From Gordionus sp. m RMFG-2023 (taxonomy: Eukaryota; Nematomorpha; Gordioida; Chordodea; Parachordodidae): a stretch of DNA of 64,000 nt. Below the pieces are notes generated by a model that ran no database searches, was not told where the DNA came from, and saw nothing but the letters and a program-made list of their open reading frames with translations. The translations under genes were made by a program, and so were the position numbers. The DNA lies in assembly GCF_954871325.1 (NCBI RefSeq), contig NC_088779.1:27080869-27144868 (forward strand). The letters are read 5' to 3'. Of the stretch, positions 52,801 through 57,073 are shown piece after piece (position 1 is the first letter of the stretch; each line of letters opens with the position of its first letter).

Positions 52801-53260
52801 AAAAAAAAAAAAGTCGGGTAGAAAAAAATTAAATCCGGGCCGGCCTTAAAATTTCGAACTTTGCTGGGGTTGGTATGGTATATCTAAAATATCTTCCCAC
52901 TTAATAAGAGGTATAACGGTTTAGAAAACGCCAATGTTAGGTTACAGTAAAAATTTATCAACGCGGATGAGCATAAATAGATAGAAGTAAATAGATGACA
53001 CATAATCTGGAAGATTTTTTTTAAAAAAACAAAGAATGTATCCATTAAAAAGCAGTTACAAATTGATAGCCATTTTGTATCTGTAAACTAATTTCTTATT
53101 CAAATTTTAAATTTTGGCGCAAATGCCTTGGAGGAAATCGAACTTAACCAAAAAATTTGTTTCATATATTTATATTAAAAAAAATAAACATATACTTTGT
53201 TAAGTGCGTGGTCAATTTCATCGCAGGCGGAATCGGCGGCGATTTTATCGAAATCGTAAT
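11832..53260 (-). CDS. CLASP: CLASP family microtubule plus-end protein, 32 exons, 5' end not found
   Basis: CLASP proteins bind and stabilise microtubules at plus ends and kinetochores through TOG domains, EB proteins and CLIPs. I joined these minus-strand exons, 5' to 3': 53260-53196, 50538-50334, 49476-49421, 46988-46896, 46065-45917, 44446-44311, 44088-44018, 43560-43423, 42941-42765, 42142-41856, 40578-40441, 36256-36068, 35639-35610, 34804-34728, 25523-25251, 25049-24943, 24418-24335, 24218-24173, 22419-22256, 21795-21717, 21588-21355, 21078-20982, 20825-20648, 20145-19982, 18998-18769, 17689-17629, 16183-16050, 14982-14854, 14555-14418, 12631-12563, 12288-12172, 11900-11832. All use GT-AG and every phase matches its neighbour. 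The sum is 4184 bases, or 1393 residues plus stop. TOG2, TOG3 and the C-terminal domain align, from memory of human CLASP1/2, without gaps over long stretches. TOG1 and the start codon were not found. Confidence 0.93.
12172..12288 (-). CDS. CLASP: CLASP exon 31 (C-terminal domain)
   Basis: Reads NCENVEGTVRKCCVFCLVSV and GEEVLPHFQPLSSQK, matching human YDNTESSVRKASVFCLVAI and GEDLKPHLAQLTGSK. 39 codons; acceptor ATATAG, donor GTTTAA. Confidence 0.97.
12563..12631 (-). CDS. CLASP: CLASP exon 30 (C-terminal domain)
   Basis: Reads MVDNHERSELAPMLNDIISN then LIQ, matching the helix ending VDIIPGLLQ in human CLASP1. 23 codons, acceptor TTTTTAG, donor GTATCA. Confidence 0.93.
12671..12686. repeat. 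Poly-G run
   Basis: About 16 consecutive G in a CLASP intron; unusual in such AT-rich sequence. Confidence 0.9.
13755..14223. mobile_element. MITE family 1 copy with 143-bp internal triplication
   Basis: The outer ends are those of the family (TAGTGTTGTTAAACGGCTCG at the left, GAGCCGTTTATCGACACTA at the right). Inside, a unit beginning GTCTTAAGCCTCGAGATTTC repeats at 13788, 13931 and 14074, exactly 143 bases apart. The copies are almost identical. It lies in a CLASP intron. Confidence 0.93.
14418..14555 (-). CDS. CLASP: CLASP exon 29 (C-terminal domain)
   Basis: Contains RMAEETCHALAKGI and NPLIQTAPYPTNLHAIKIL, matching human RAAEEAASTLASSI and CPIIQTADYPINLAAIKM. Exactly 46 codons; acceptor CACAAG, donor GTTTCT. 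Confidence 0.98.
14854..14982 (-). CDS. CLASP: CLASP exon 28 (C-terminal domain)
   Basis: Reads NQLKCNALGTLKQLIKFFPQ, then TTYLKLLNVINCDVKE, matching human HSIRALALRVLREILRNQP and the LEAHKDSHKE end. Exactly 43 codons; acceptor GATAG, donor GTAAAA. Confidence 0.95.
15268..15667. repeat. Tandem duplication of 200 bp
   Basis: Two copies, starting near 15271 and 15471, share TTTAAATAAGTTCTTGAAAA through ATAAAAAAG and GCAAACCTGTTTGCATT. They differ at a few positions. In the intron between CLASP exons 27 and 28. Confidence 0.93.
16050..16183 (-). CDS. CLASP: CLASP exon 27 (C-terminal domain)
   Basis: Reads ELMEALTFVKCLVNN and MWERQFNYLLAILIKLLTQ, matching human GALLELLKITRED and VWEEHFKTILLLLLETLGD. 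The acceptor ending CGAG at 16184 fits the phase; TAG five bases upstream is an alternative. Donor GTAAGG. Confidence 0.94.
16593..16814. mobile_element. Palindromic MITE family 1, full copy
   Basis: TAGTGTTGTTAAACGGCTCG at the left and CAGTTTAACAACACTTA at the right, with the palindromic body between. In a CLASP intron. Confidence 0.9.
17072..17240 (+). pseudogene. 3' end of a LINE-type reverse transcriptase frame
   Basis: Reads KCKGRPKRSWTKTVFEKGLR then KDSRARIQFKGKWVF. This resembles the GRPxxxW tail common at the C-terminus of many LINE polyproteins. About 180 bases of possible 3' untranslated sequence follow. The rest of the element is absent. Confidence 0.5.
17629..17689 (-). CDS. CLASP: CLASP exon 26 (start of C-terminal domain)
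   Basis: Reads KTRDAFDMSTLNKELDEMVN, like the human stretch SDLVADLLKELSN. Acceptor AAAAAG, donor GTAAAG, 61 bases. Confidence 0.82.
18430..18528. mobile_element. MITE family 1, right half
   Basis: Contains GGGCAAAATCTCCAAGCTTG and ends ACGCCGTTTAACAACGC. The left half is missing or too decayed. Confidence 0.6.
18769..18998 (-). CDS. CLASP: CLASP exon 25 (second linker, SKIP motif)
   Basis: Begins DKPVSKIPLLSQSKKRQI, which contains a perfect S-x-I-P motif with basic residues nearby, as in EB1-binding proteins. Later QKSPVILVVNGTGGSRPV. Acceptor CTAAAG, donor GTAAAT, 230 bases. Confidence 0.82.
19388..19760. mobile_element. Small terminal-inverted-repeat element with GGGCC-rich ends
   Basis: Left end TAGTGATCTGCATCGGGCCT, and right end whose complement begins TAGATATCCACAAATCCCGG. 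The related copy is at 54449-54787. Ends resemble those of small hAT-type elements. No coding capacity. Confidence 0.55.
19982..20145 (-). CDS. CLASP: CLASP exon 24 (second linker)
   Basis: Reads KSSNGLKPVVPPKPRLSLSK and Ser/Asn-rich sequence. VPPKPR resembles an SH3-type proline motif. Acceptor CTTTAG, consensus donor GTAAGT. Confidence 0.85.
20648..20825 (-). CDS. CLASP: CLASP exon 23 (second linker)
   Basis: Reads ASVDDHNFSGESLTSTLHAE and later GFNWSYDEE. Acceptor CCGAAG at 20826 fits the phase. An upstream acceptor at 20836 gives the same frame but not the phase, so the 5' edge could shift by about 10 bases. Confidence 0.75.
20982..21078 (-). CDS. CLASP: CLASP exon 22 (second linker)
   Basis: Reads KSRRSLSPKPNFAASFRDLY then EWWARPPASTKL. 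Basic Ser-Pro sequence after TOG3. Acceptor TCTCAG, donor GTATCG. Frame follows exon 21 without a break. Confidence 0.78.
21355..21588 (-). CDS. CLASP: CLASP exon 21 (TOG3)
   Basis: Begins VKIAVLGYALSI and contains GEPKSVEVRKLSTCILLALF, matching human VKVAILKYIESL and TEPKSSDVRKAAQIVLISLF. It ends SMPKSQQ. Exactly 78 codons, phase 0 at both ends; acceptor CCACAG, donor GTTCGG. Confidence 0.97.
21717..21795 (-). CDS. CLASP: CLASP exon 20 (TOG3)
   Basis: Reads LQFEYLGKFLTDQTMTPNYK, matching human QQFNILMRFIVDQTQTPNLK. Acceptor AACAG, donor GTAAAT. Confidence 0.96.
21953..22177. mobile_element. Palindromic MITE family 1, full copy
   Basis: Left end TAAGTGTTGTTAGAATTCTC is diverged; right end GCTGTTTAACAACACTA is intact. 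It sits 78 bases from exon 19 of CLASP. Confidence 0.85.
22256..22419 (-). CDS. CLASP: CLASP exon 19 (TOG3)
   Basis: Reads VFSIFLDALIEFISIYHEDL and QDWLYILMTKLLTKMG, nearly identical to human VFSMFLETLVDF and QDWLFVLLTQLLKKMG. Acceptor TTCAAG, donor GTAATA. Confidence 0.98.
22420..24172. other. CLASP intron, no gene seen
   Basis: Plus-strand frames at 23488-23793 are moderately long but show no recognisable domain, start context or splice signals. A TGTTGTTAAAACTCTG at about 22962 may be a stray MITE end. Confidence 0.5.
24173..24218 (-). CDS. CLASP: Possible CLASP exon 18 (TOG3)
   Basis: Placed because TOG3 needs residues between exons 17 and 19 and this is the only piece here with acceptor CACAG, donor GTATCG and matching phases. 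It reads NSVYREGFNSISDFS, weakly like the human segment ending IFTRMF. Another frame here (LATSLYRVL) also resembles that segment but its phase does not fit. Confidence 0.4.
24335..24418 (-). CDS. CLASP: CLASP exon 17 (TOG3)
   Basis: Reads LLSSTNWADRKEGLIHIL, matching human HCASSNWSERKEGLLGLQ. The start is firm. The end is placed at donor GTTAAA, but the frame stays open for another 57 codons to 24145, so the 3' boundary is uncertain. Confidence 0.85.
24943..25049 (-). CDS. CLASP: CLASP exon 16 (entry to TOG3)
   Basis: Reads VLQNSVASANLNKMK and TTIRKIADCVYI, leading into the LLSSTNW of exon 17, like human YLRQTEDVAEVLNHCASSNW. Acceptor TTCAG, donor GTTTAG, phases fit. Confidence 0.65.
25251..25523 (-). 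CDS. CLASP: CLASP exon 15 (linker before TOG3)
   Basis: Contains SDHSSSFCSESSFRQF, matching human SDASSVCSERSYGSR just before TOG3, then a Gly/Asn-rich stretch. Acceptor TCACAG. I chose donor GTACAT at 25250, giving 91 codons; an internal GTAACT near 25339 is an alternative but breaks phase. Confidence 0.85.
27082..28175 (-). mobile_element. Truncated piggyBac element
   Basis: One terminus is CCCTTTCGCGCCCG at 27082, directly next to TTAA (27078-27081), the piggyBac target. The other end has no matching terminus: pogo sequence resumes at about 28176. So the 5' half is deleted. Confidence 0.82.
27292..28160 (-). pseudogene. piggyBac transposase remnant
   Basis: In order: GISGDIVLRLSE and LYMDNYQLFMILKKRDIW (catalytic Asp), then GTVRSNRLSGCALKN, NEGMGGVDLHDMLVELYR (another catalytic Asp) and a C-terminal Cys-rich piece RCKYCVDAYSRIMCQKCN. 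The three open pieces (28198-27935, 27953-27567, 27570-27292) are in different frames. The N-terminal half with the first catalytic Asp is absent. Confidence 0.93.
28196..29520 (+). pseudogene. pogo/Tigger-type transposase, broken
   Basis: Follows the left arm. Pieces: WKDNSMAGHDWYLGF (DNA-binding region, near 28430), IYNMDETGLTTVQ (first Asp, near 28655), an open frame at 28811-29008 with KVLLILDNHISHNS (second Asp), then PYCTHKLQPLDRSV (third Asp, near 29060) and NGLKACGLYPLN (near 29240). All three catalytic Asp positions remain, but stops and frameshifts break the protein. Confidence 0.9.
30570..32125 (-). pseudogene. DDE-like transposase remnant in the composite centre
   Basis: Reading downward: KRLILDNFKEIHIFFKE and IGFSKFASIRPK (31787-32119), a frameshifted GGSGTHVCDCSYHQNFKLM (about 31790-31850), CNSPQPSSLYGQ (near 31690), and TKINYEYEDLLLREIFS (near 30900). 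This matches the FSKFAxLRPK and GTHxVCxCxxHQN blocks of a transposase-like family seen in many invertebrates. Same broad family type as 6371-7050. Confidence 0.75.
33100..33770 (-). pseudogene. pogo transposase, internally deleted copy
   Basis: The right arm copy joins N-terminal sequence (NKQRIFTEEEEGNITKYL) to the third-Asp region, where LQPLD has become LQLPY, and on to NGFKACGIYPLNTDIF. The part with the first two catalytic Asp residues is deleted, so this copy cannot encode an active enzyme. Confidence 0.85.
34728..34804 (-). CDS. CLASP: CLASP exon 14 (linker)
   Basis: Reads NATKNLLSKFGKDFETSS then NVSETSS. Acceptor ATCAAG, weak donor GTTTAA. The in-frame stop just past the donor makes splicing there necessary. 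The next intron is about 9.2 kb. Confidence 0.72.
34805..35609. other. CLASP intron, no gene seen
   Basis: AT-rich; a T-run/A-run palindrome at about 34819-34833 lies just upstream of exon 14. Nothing else recognised. Confidence 0.6.
35610..35639 (-). CDS. CLASP: CLASP exon 13 (30-base exon)
   Basis: Reads AKPSMNRLVK between acceptor ATAACAG and donor GTAAGC. Phase 1 in and phase 1 out fit exons 12 and 14. PSM matches the human RPSMSQ segment. Confidence 0.78.
36068..36256 (-). CDS. CLASP: CLASP exon 12 (Asn/Ser-rich linker)
   Basis: Begins GSRSNSPTNRL, close to the human GSRSSSPGKLL segment, followed by Asn-rich sequence. Donor GTGTTA, acceptor GAAAAG. Confidence 0.86.
37500..37670 (+). 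pseudogene. Probable hAT transposase N-terminal remnant
   Basis: Reads SSEDEIMEIGSPES and FYKVIYVKKNKVKAECQNS, similar to the start of BED zinc-finger hAT transposases, where a Cys follows KVKAxC. Only the first finger half is present. Confidence 0.5.
37790..38680. mobile_element. Second, nested hAT-like remnant
   Basis: GGGGTGTATCGATACC (37794) and GGGATGTGCCGATA (38579) look like hAT-type termini with GATCCGATAT subterminal repeats. Between them, on the minus strand at 38190-38290, ESVFGEAGDIDS then RRKLTSDKL matches the hAT dimerisation region. Boundaries are uncertain. Confidence 0.6.
40024..40037. repeat. Poly-C run
   Basis: About 13-14 consecutive C in a CLASP intron. Confidence 0.85.
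40441..40578 (-). CDS. CLASP: CLASP exon 11 (Arg/Pro-rich linker)
   Basis: Reads TKLTQISSRPRICPPNF and SKSVSSMSQ. This lies where other CLASPs carry SRIP-type EB motifs, but here the site reads SSRPR. Acceptor AAACAG, donor GTAAAT, phase 1 out. Confidence 0.85.
40786..40818. repeat. TATC tetranucleotide repeat
   Basis: About eight tandem TATC units, followed by a short TTTC run. Confidence 0.93.
41027..41412. mobile_element. Palindromic element family 2
   Basis: The left part (TCAGTGTGCTTTTTTCCAGC, then CCATGTTTGGAGTACCTACC) pairs with the right part (ATAGGTATTCCAAACATG, then TTGCCGGAAAAAAGGCATTG) as an inverted repeat with a middle of about 100 bases. No coding capacity. Confidence 0.75.
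41500..41720. repeat. Partial family 2 copy
   Basis: Shares TTTTGCCGCGAACTTTTAAA and GGGTAGTAGGTACTC with the family 2 copies, but lacks clear ends. Confidence 0.5.
41856..42142 (-). CDS. CLASP: CLASP exon 10 (Ser-rich linker)
   Basis: About 95 codons of Ser/Pro/Asn-rich sequence with RKYPPLKSNSKLPHKPS near its start and DHQAALRARKRNMNG later. SKLP with basic neighbours resembles the S-x-I/L-P motif used to bind EB proteins. The acceptor is CCTAG and the donor GTATAT. Confidence 0.88.
42765..42941 (-). CDS. CLASP: CLASP exon 9 (end of TOG2, linker)
   Basis: Begins AYWGFADHFKEQAEILIQSL, the last TOG2 helix (human CYWGFHSHFSREAEHLYHTL), then turns Ser/Asn-rich. Donor GTATAT at the edge of an AT repeat. 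Confidence 0.95.
43423..43560 (-). CDS. CLASP: CLASP exon 8 (TOG2)
   Basis: Reads NLCDFLAHILHTW and IIQEAIKKGLQDADSDAR, matching human RCFEFLDLLLQEW and LAETIKKGIHDADSEAR. Acceptor ATAAAG, donor GTTATA. Confidence 0.97.
44018..44088 (-). CDS. CLASP: CLASP exon 7 (TOG2)
   Basis: Reads HVHSNKLIPVLVQNMSSKN, matching human HTHIPRLIPVITSNCTSKS. Short exon of 71 bases, acceptor AATAG, donor GTAACT; the Lys codon is completed by exon 8. Confidence 0.96.
44311..44446 (-). CDS. CLASP: CLASP exon 6 (TOG2)
   Basis: Reads FLAQTFGIRFEHTAEFLLP and PNSVKIMSTS, matching human HLSSVLGNKFDHGAEAIMP and PNSAKIMATS. Donor GTGAGT, acceptor CTAAAG. Confidence 0.97.
44950..45350 (+). other. CLASP intron, possible solo LTR
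   Basis: TGTGGGGAGGAGAGGTGTAC at about 44959, then AATAAATGAGTGTGTGGTAG near 45130, recalls a Copia-type LTR with its polyadenylation signal. I found no partner LTR, primer site or target duplication, so this is tentative. The 70-codon plus frame at 45142 has no known domain. Confidence 0.25.
45475..45830. mobile_element. Palindromic element family 2, full copy
   Basis: CCATGTTTGGAATACCTACC at 45564 and its complement near 45712 lie in inverted arms that extend outward through GAGTGCGTTTTTAAAAATTT and its partner. It ends about 90 bases from exon 5 of CLASP. Confidence 0.8.
45917..46065 (-). CDS. CLASP: CLASP exon 5 (TOG2)
   Basis: Begins MRKIRSVVLSG and contains LKDLRSQVVREVCITIG, matching human LKKIRSLLLAG and AKDLRSQVVREACITLG. 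A GT ten bases after VVRE looks like a donor but is read through; the real donor is GTAAAA after the split Gly codon. Confidence 0.97.
46896..46988 (-). CDS. CLASP: CLASP exon 4 (TOG2)
   Basis: Contains LNKIREILSTDKTEWNKR, matching human INKIREILSDDKHDWEQR, the first helix pair of TOG2 with its conserved Trp. Exactly 31 codons, phase 0 at both ends. Acceptor TTTCAG, donor GTTTGT. Confidence 0.96.
47238..47464. mobile_element. Palindromic MITE, variant subfamily
   Basis: Ends TAGTGTTGTTAAACGG and CTTAACAACACTA match family 1, but the body uses CGATTAAGATTTTATCCG and its complement instead of the GGCTAACTCAATATTT core. The copies at 60114 and 51830 share this body. Confidence 0.85.
48215..48391. 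mobile_element. MITE family 1, decayed
   Basis: GGCCTAACTCAATATT at the left and CAGTTCAACAACAGTA at the right, with the CTATGAGCAAAATATCT centre. The left terminus is lost. Confidence 0.65.
48892..49083. mobile_element. MITE family 1, left end deleted
   Basis: Starts TAGTGAAACGGCTAACTCA, so about 30 bases of the left arm are missing; the right end AGTCGTTTAACAACACTA is intact. Confidence 0.85.
49132..49306. mobile_element. hAT-type MITE with 8-bp target duplication
   Basis: Ends CAGAGTTGTTAAAGGATC and AAAGTATCTTTTAACAACTCTG (as complement pairs), flanked by perfect GTTTCGTT repeats (49124-49131 and 49307-49314). The body is repeats of GTATCTAGAT. Length 175 bp. The ends and body resemble the 2.4-kb hAT at 37121. 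Confidence 0.93.
49421..49476 (-). CDS. CLASP: CLASP exon 3 (start of TOG2)
   Basis: Reads GAMDEESFYDSFEEVPKLH, matching the conserved acidic entry to TOG2 (human GAVDEEDFIKAFDDVPVVQ). Acceptor CCGCAG, donor GTAAAA, 56 bases, ends in phase 0. Confidence 0.93.
49842..50219. repeat. Direct duplication in a CLASP intron
   Basis: ACCTTTATTCCTTAC followed by GCAATAAAGGGAGTCA and CAACACTTTTCTTTACTA occurs at about 49867 and again at about 50109, 242 bases apart. The copies are about 130 bases and about 90% alike by eye. Confidence 0.88.
50334..50538 (-). CDS. CLASP: CLASP exon 2 (TOG1-TOG2 linker)
   Basis: Reads GELNLQPTD at the start and contains SARSISVPPGKRNN and a Leu/Pro-rich end. It is low-complexity Ser/Asn/Pro sequence as expected between TOG1 and TOG2. 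Starts in phase 0 and ends one base into a Gly codon completed by exon 3. Acceptor CTAAAG, donor GTAAAT. Confidence 0.85.
50762..51176. mobile_element. hAT-type MITE, 415 bp
   Basis: Ends CAGTGGCGTAGCTACGG and, as complement, CAGTGGCGTAACTAGG. The target duplications GCGGTATG (50754-50761) and GCGGTAGG (51177-51184) differ at one base. A poly-G run of about 17 lies inside. No gene. Confidence 0.9.
51830..52065. mobile_element. Variant MITE interrupted by other sequence
   Basis: TAGTGTTGTTGAAAAACCCG begins the left arm; the body pairs GATTAAGATGG with the region around ATTTTTCAATCTGATC. An intervening piece at about 51905-51968 ends with its own AACAACACT, suggesting a rearranged or nested copy. 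Confidence 0.6.
52435..52595. mobile_element. MITE family 1, partial
   Basis: GCGAACTCAATATTGTAGAC and its partner AAAATATTGAGTTTGCCG are 100 bases apart; both termini are decayed. Confidence 0.65.
53196..53260 (-). CDS. CLASP: CLASP exon 1 of window (pre-TOG2 linker)
   Basis: Acceptor TCCCAG, donor GTATAT. It enters with two bases of a split codon and reads YDFDKIAADSACDEIDHALN then K. Its position fits the segment just after TOG1 in animal CLASPs, but similarity is weak; it is supported mainly by splice sites and phase. The preceding exon was not found. Confidence 0.65.
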
Positions 53261-56200
53261 CTGGGAGTAAAATAATACAAAAAAAATGGTTGATTTATTT
53301 AATAAATATTATTTGAAGAGAAACTTTTTAAATTCAAAATGGACACCAGTAATTGGGCCAAAATATTAACGTAATTAAGTCCGGACTAAAATACTCGAAA
53401 AGTGTGTCTTGTAATTTTTCTCAAGATGTGATATGATCGATGACATTATCATACTATCTAGACTGAGAATTCATTGGTAATGTGTGTACCAATATAAAAA
53501 AAAAATCAGCTGGTGACGTGACGCCAAAAGGTGAAACAGAAATAGTTTTTTAGAGAAAAGATAACTCAAACTAGTAACATGCAAGTGTTTTAGAATGTAA
53601 CGAACTAGAAACCTTTTTCAAAAATGTAACAATAAGTAGTAACTTTTGAAATATTTCATAAATTACGCAGCCACTGGACGCTACGTCTTAAAAAGGTAAC
53701 ATGAAGGCGTAAGGAAAACCTTATCAAAAGTCAATGTTTCGTTAAGTATAAATTTAGTCACAATCAATGTGATTCGAGTTTCCTCGGTGAGTAATATAAA
53801 ATGATGGCATAATATACAAAATTGGTATCAAAAATAAAATACTTTTTCAAAATTTATCGATTTAATATGTGAGAATTAGATCAGGGTGCAGCCCGTGGGA
53901 TTGGACAATTTATGAAAAATAATTTTTTTATGGGTTTTGAACCTTATTTTAATATAATTAGGTAAATTTATGAAGTTTTTTCCTTCTCATTTTAATACGA
54001 GCCAGACCAGACCGCTTGTATAAAATCATTTGACAAACCGGGTTGGAAACCAGGGAACGGTTTAAACCTAGTAGCGCGAACCTTTAGTAAGAAGTGATTG
54101 GTAAATCTTGTAAAACCATAAAACCTTCGAGAAAATTATTTTGAATTCAACTTTCCATGCCCTTCTTCCCCTTTAGTTTTTCCAAGAATGAAACTTGTTT
54201 TTTTCGTGATCTTAAATAATAGGTATTTTTTTAAAAAATTGACTTTTAGAAAGGGGAAAAATTACTACAAACGGATGGGCCTGAAATAAACTAGAGGGTA
54301 TAACGTTAACTTAATCGGAATGGGGTGCGGGTTTGTTGTCCATAATTCGGTCAAAACTTGGTCCGTAAAAAAAAATTGCTAACCAAACAATTTCGAACCC
54401 TCGAACCATTGGAATAAATGATGAGTAATTGAAAATTATGGGCATTCGTGATATGCATCGGGCCTAATTTTTTAAGCCTGGACCGTCATTTTTATTAAAA
54501 ATATTACCGGTCCGGCCCTAATTTATTTAAATATAAAAATTCATTCTTTTAAAAATATTATAATTACTCAAAATAAAAGATATATATCATATGGCGTCTA
54601 GTTTGTACAAATAAAATAGCATTTTTTTTATTTTACATAAAAAATTCAACATAAAATTGATAAATTTTAGATATTAAAAAAAATTCTAAGGTCCGACCCG
54701 GCCCGGCCCGAATTTTTTAAAAATATATTAGGCCCGAACCCAATATTTTTTTTAAAAAAAATTAAGCCTTCCTTTGCAGATCTCTAATAGGAATACTAAA
54801 AAAAACAATTAATACTTCACCACCCCACCCCCCTTCTTCCAAAATTTTCAATAAAATATTTTCGTTTTTTTTTTCAAAATCAAGTTTTTTTAGAGGAGTT
54901 TTTTTTTATATAACATTAAAAAAAAAGTGTTCTTGTAAAAATAAAAATAATAATTTATGTAAACATGTGTAAAAACATTACGCATAACGTAAATAATTAA
55001 TTCCATTTTCCCCGCCTTCATTTCGCGAAATTATTTTATTTTCTCTTATTTACGCGAAGTTATTTTTCTTATCAAGGATAAGAGCTCGAATTTATTAAGT
55101 ATTCATAACTAGTTATTATAATTAGTTAATCATAATTACTACATATATCGTATTTTTATTTTAGATAAGAAAGAAAAAAAGTTGAAAAATTACTTTTATT
55201 TTTTGGGAGAGGGGGGGGGGGAAAGGCAATGACATATAATAATAATACCTAAAACTGACGAATTAAAAGTGTAGTACATCGATGAAAAACAGCTGGAAAC
55301 GCCATTTTGGTTACCCATATCATTATTTAAAAAAATTTTAACGAGAGGTCAATTGTATTCATATGTCTGGACGCGAACTTTATTAAAGAATTGTCTGATC
55401 ATCGAGATAATAAGGAGGCAAGTTATCGATTTAATAGTAGTTTTTAAGATGCGAATAATTACTATATGCAAAAAGGCGGGTAAAGCTGATTTGCCTTCAA
55501 CGACGCTTTCAAATGCATTATTATGAATGCATCGTCAACATAGGTATTATTATGTGTCAATGGGGAGAGGGCATGGCATTATATTTTCGATTAATTATTT
55601 TTTAAGAGCTCTTGGCGAGGAAAGGGTATGACCCGTGCTATGTCTGGCGGACTCGTAGTATTTTTCTCGGACCGGACAAGGTCGCTAAAATGATGTCAAG
55701 GTGGGTCTATAATTTGTACAATATTAAGGGAGGGGGGGGGGGAGAGTAATGACGCTTAACGCATAAAAAATGGATAAATTTTACTTAGCCGAAAAACTAT
55801 CCATTCAGCCACGAACTCTCACTCAAAAATAAAGAAGGGTTTCGAGAGGATTAAACCAACAAAAATAAATATATAAATCAGCTGGAGCCTCAGAGTTCAG
55901 CGAATTTGTTTCGGTTTGCTTCGAAGATGCGCCGAATACCCAACAGTACTCTCTAAACTAAATTTTGCCCTTTTTAAGGAGGAGCAACATATCCGCAATT
56001 TTGACAACGCCTAGTCACGAGTCCAAAAAATATATATTATTTATGACGGAGGATGTGAAGATATTAATATTAATTATATCTCTTAAAAAATAATTTATAA
56101 CTTAACTTACAATATATACTTTCGCAGGGTGGCACTTATAAATATCTAATTTCAAAAAAAAAAAAAAAATAGGTTGACAAAAAAGAAAAATATTATTTTC

Positions 56201-57073
56201 CGAGGAATATAAATCCCCTTTTCCGCCACTTATCCCAATTTCGTTCCTACCAAGAGAATCAATTCTAATAAAATATACCCAATTAAACGAAAAAAAAATG
56301 ATTGACGAATAGAAAATTTTTTTTATTATTTTTGTAAAAATTAAAAATAAAAATTAGAAGAAAAATTATAAATTTTTATATTTTTAGAATTTCAAAAAAA
56401 AAAAATTTACAAGGTAAAAAAAAATGAAGTATTTTCGCGTAAGGAATGCTATAGTGTTCGCGATGACGATTCAACAAGACTCCCGCGAAAAGCGGTGCGC
56501 GCATCTGTATAAATAAATTTACAAATTACATTATCAAAATTTCAAATTTTTTTGCTTTTCTTCGTCTAGTCTATACCTCTAGTTATTAAATTTTTGTATC
56601 GATAATAAAATTATATTTTAAGAAATTAGATTAAATATTCTGATCTCTGATGATTATTATTTTTTAAAAAAATGGACGCGAAACGCAATAAATGCATGGT
56701 TTATTTTATTTAAAAAAACAAATATTTTAAAAAAGAATAAAGAGAAGAAAGAAATAAATAAAAAGAAGGGGGGACTCGAAAAATTAATAATTTAAGGGGG
56801 TGAGGTGTACGTCAAAGTCAAAGGTGTAATTTTTTTAAAAATTATATCGTATAAAAAAAATTTCCATAAAAAAAAATAAAAATATATTCCCTGAGGATTG
56901 TTGACAAGATGAGATTTTTATATGATTTTTTTTGGTTAGATAAAAAAAAAAGAGGGGGAATGGATAAGTGGGTTGAAGGGAAAGATATTTTTAAAGGTTG
57001 ATCTCGATGATCACGCCGGGTCCAACGTTAAATATCGAATACTCGATATCAAAAATGGCGTTGATTTAATCGG
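53261..57073. other. Spacer between the PP1-motif gene and the first CLASP exon found
   Basis: No exon that I can defend. It may hold the CLASP promoter or missing 5' exons. Poly-G runs occur near 55207 and 55731. Several modestly GC-rich islands (55360-55720, 55890-56010, 56440-56510) could be untranslated or regulatory sequence. Confidence 0.5.
54449..54787. mobile_element. Small terminal-inverted-repeat element with GGGCC-rich ends
   Basis: Left end TGATATGCATCGGGCCTAAT, and right end whose complement starts AGAGATCTGCAAAGGAA. The inner ends are rich in GGTCCGGCCC and CCCGGCCCGG. Related to 19388-19760. Confidence 0.6.

Noticed and set aside
55630-55700. Minus-strand open piece DLVRSEKNTTSPPDIARV as a possible upstream CLASP exon
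   Set aside because: A TTTTAG acceptor is present, but there is no similarity to TOG1 or the linker and no supporting donor or phase.
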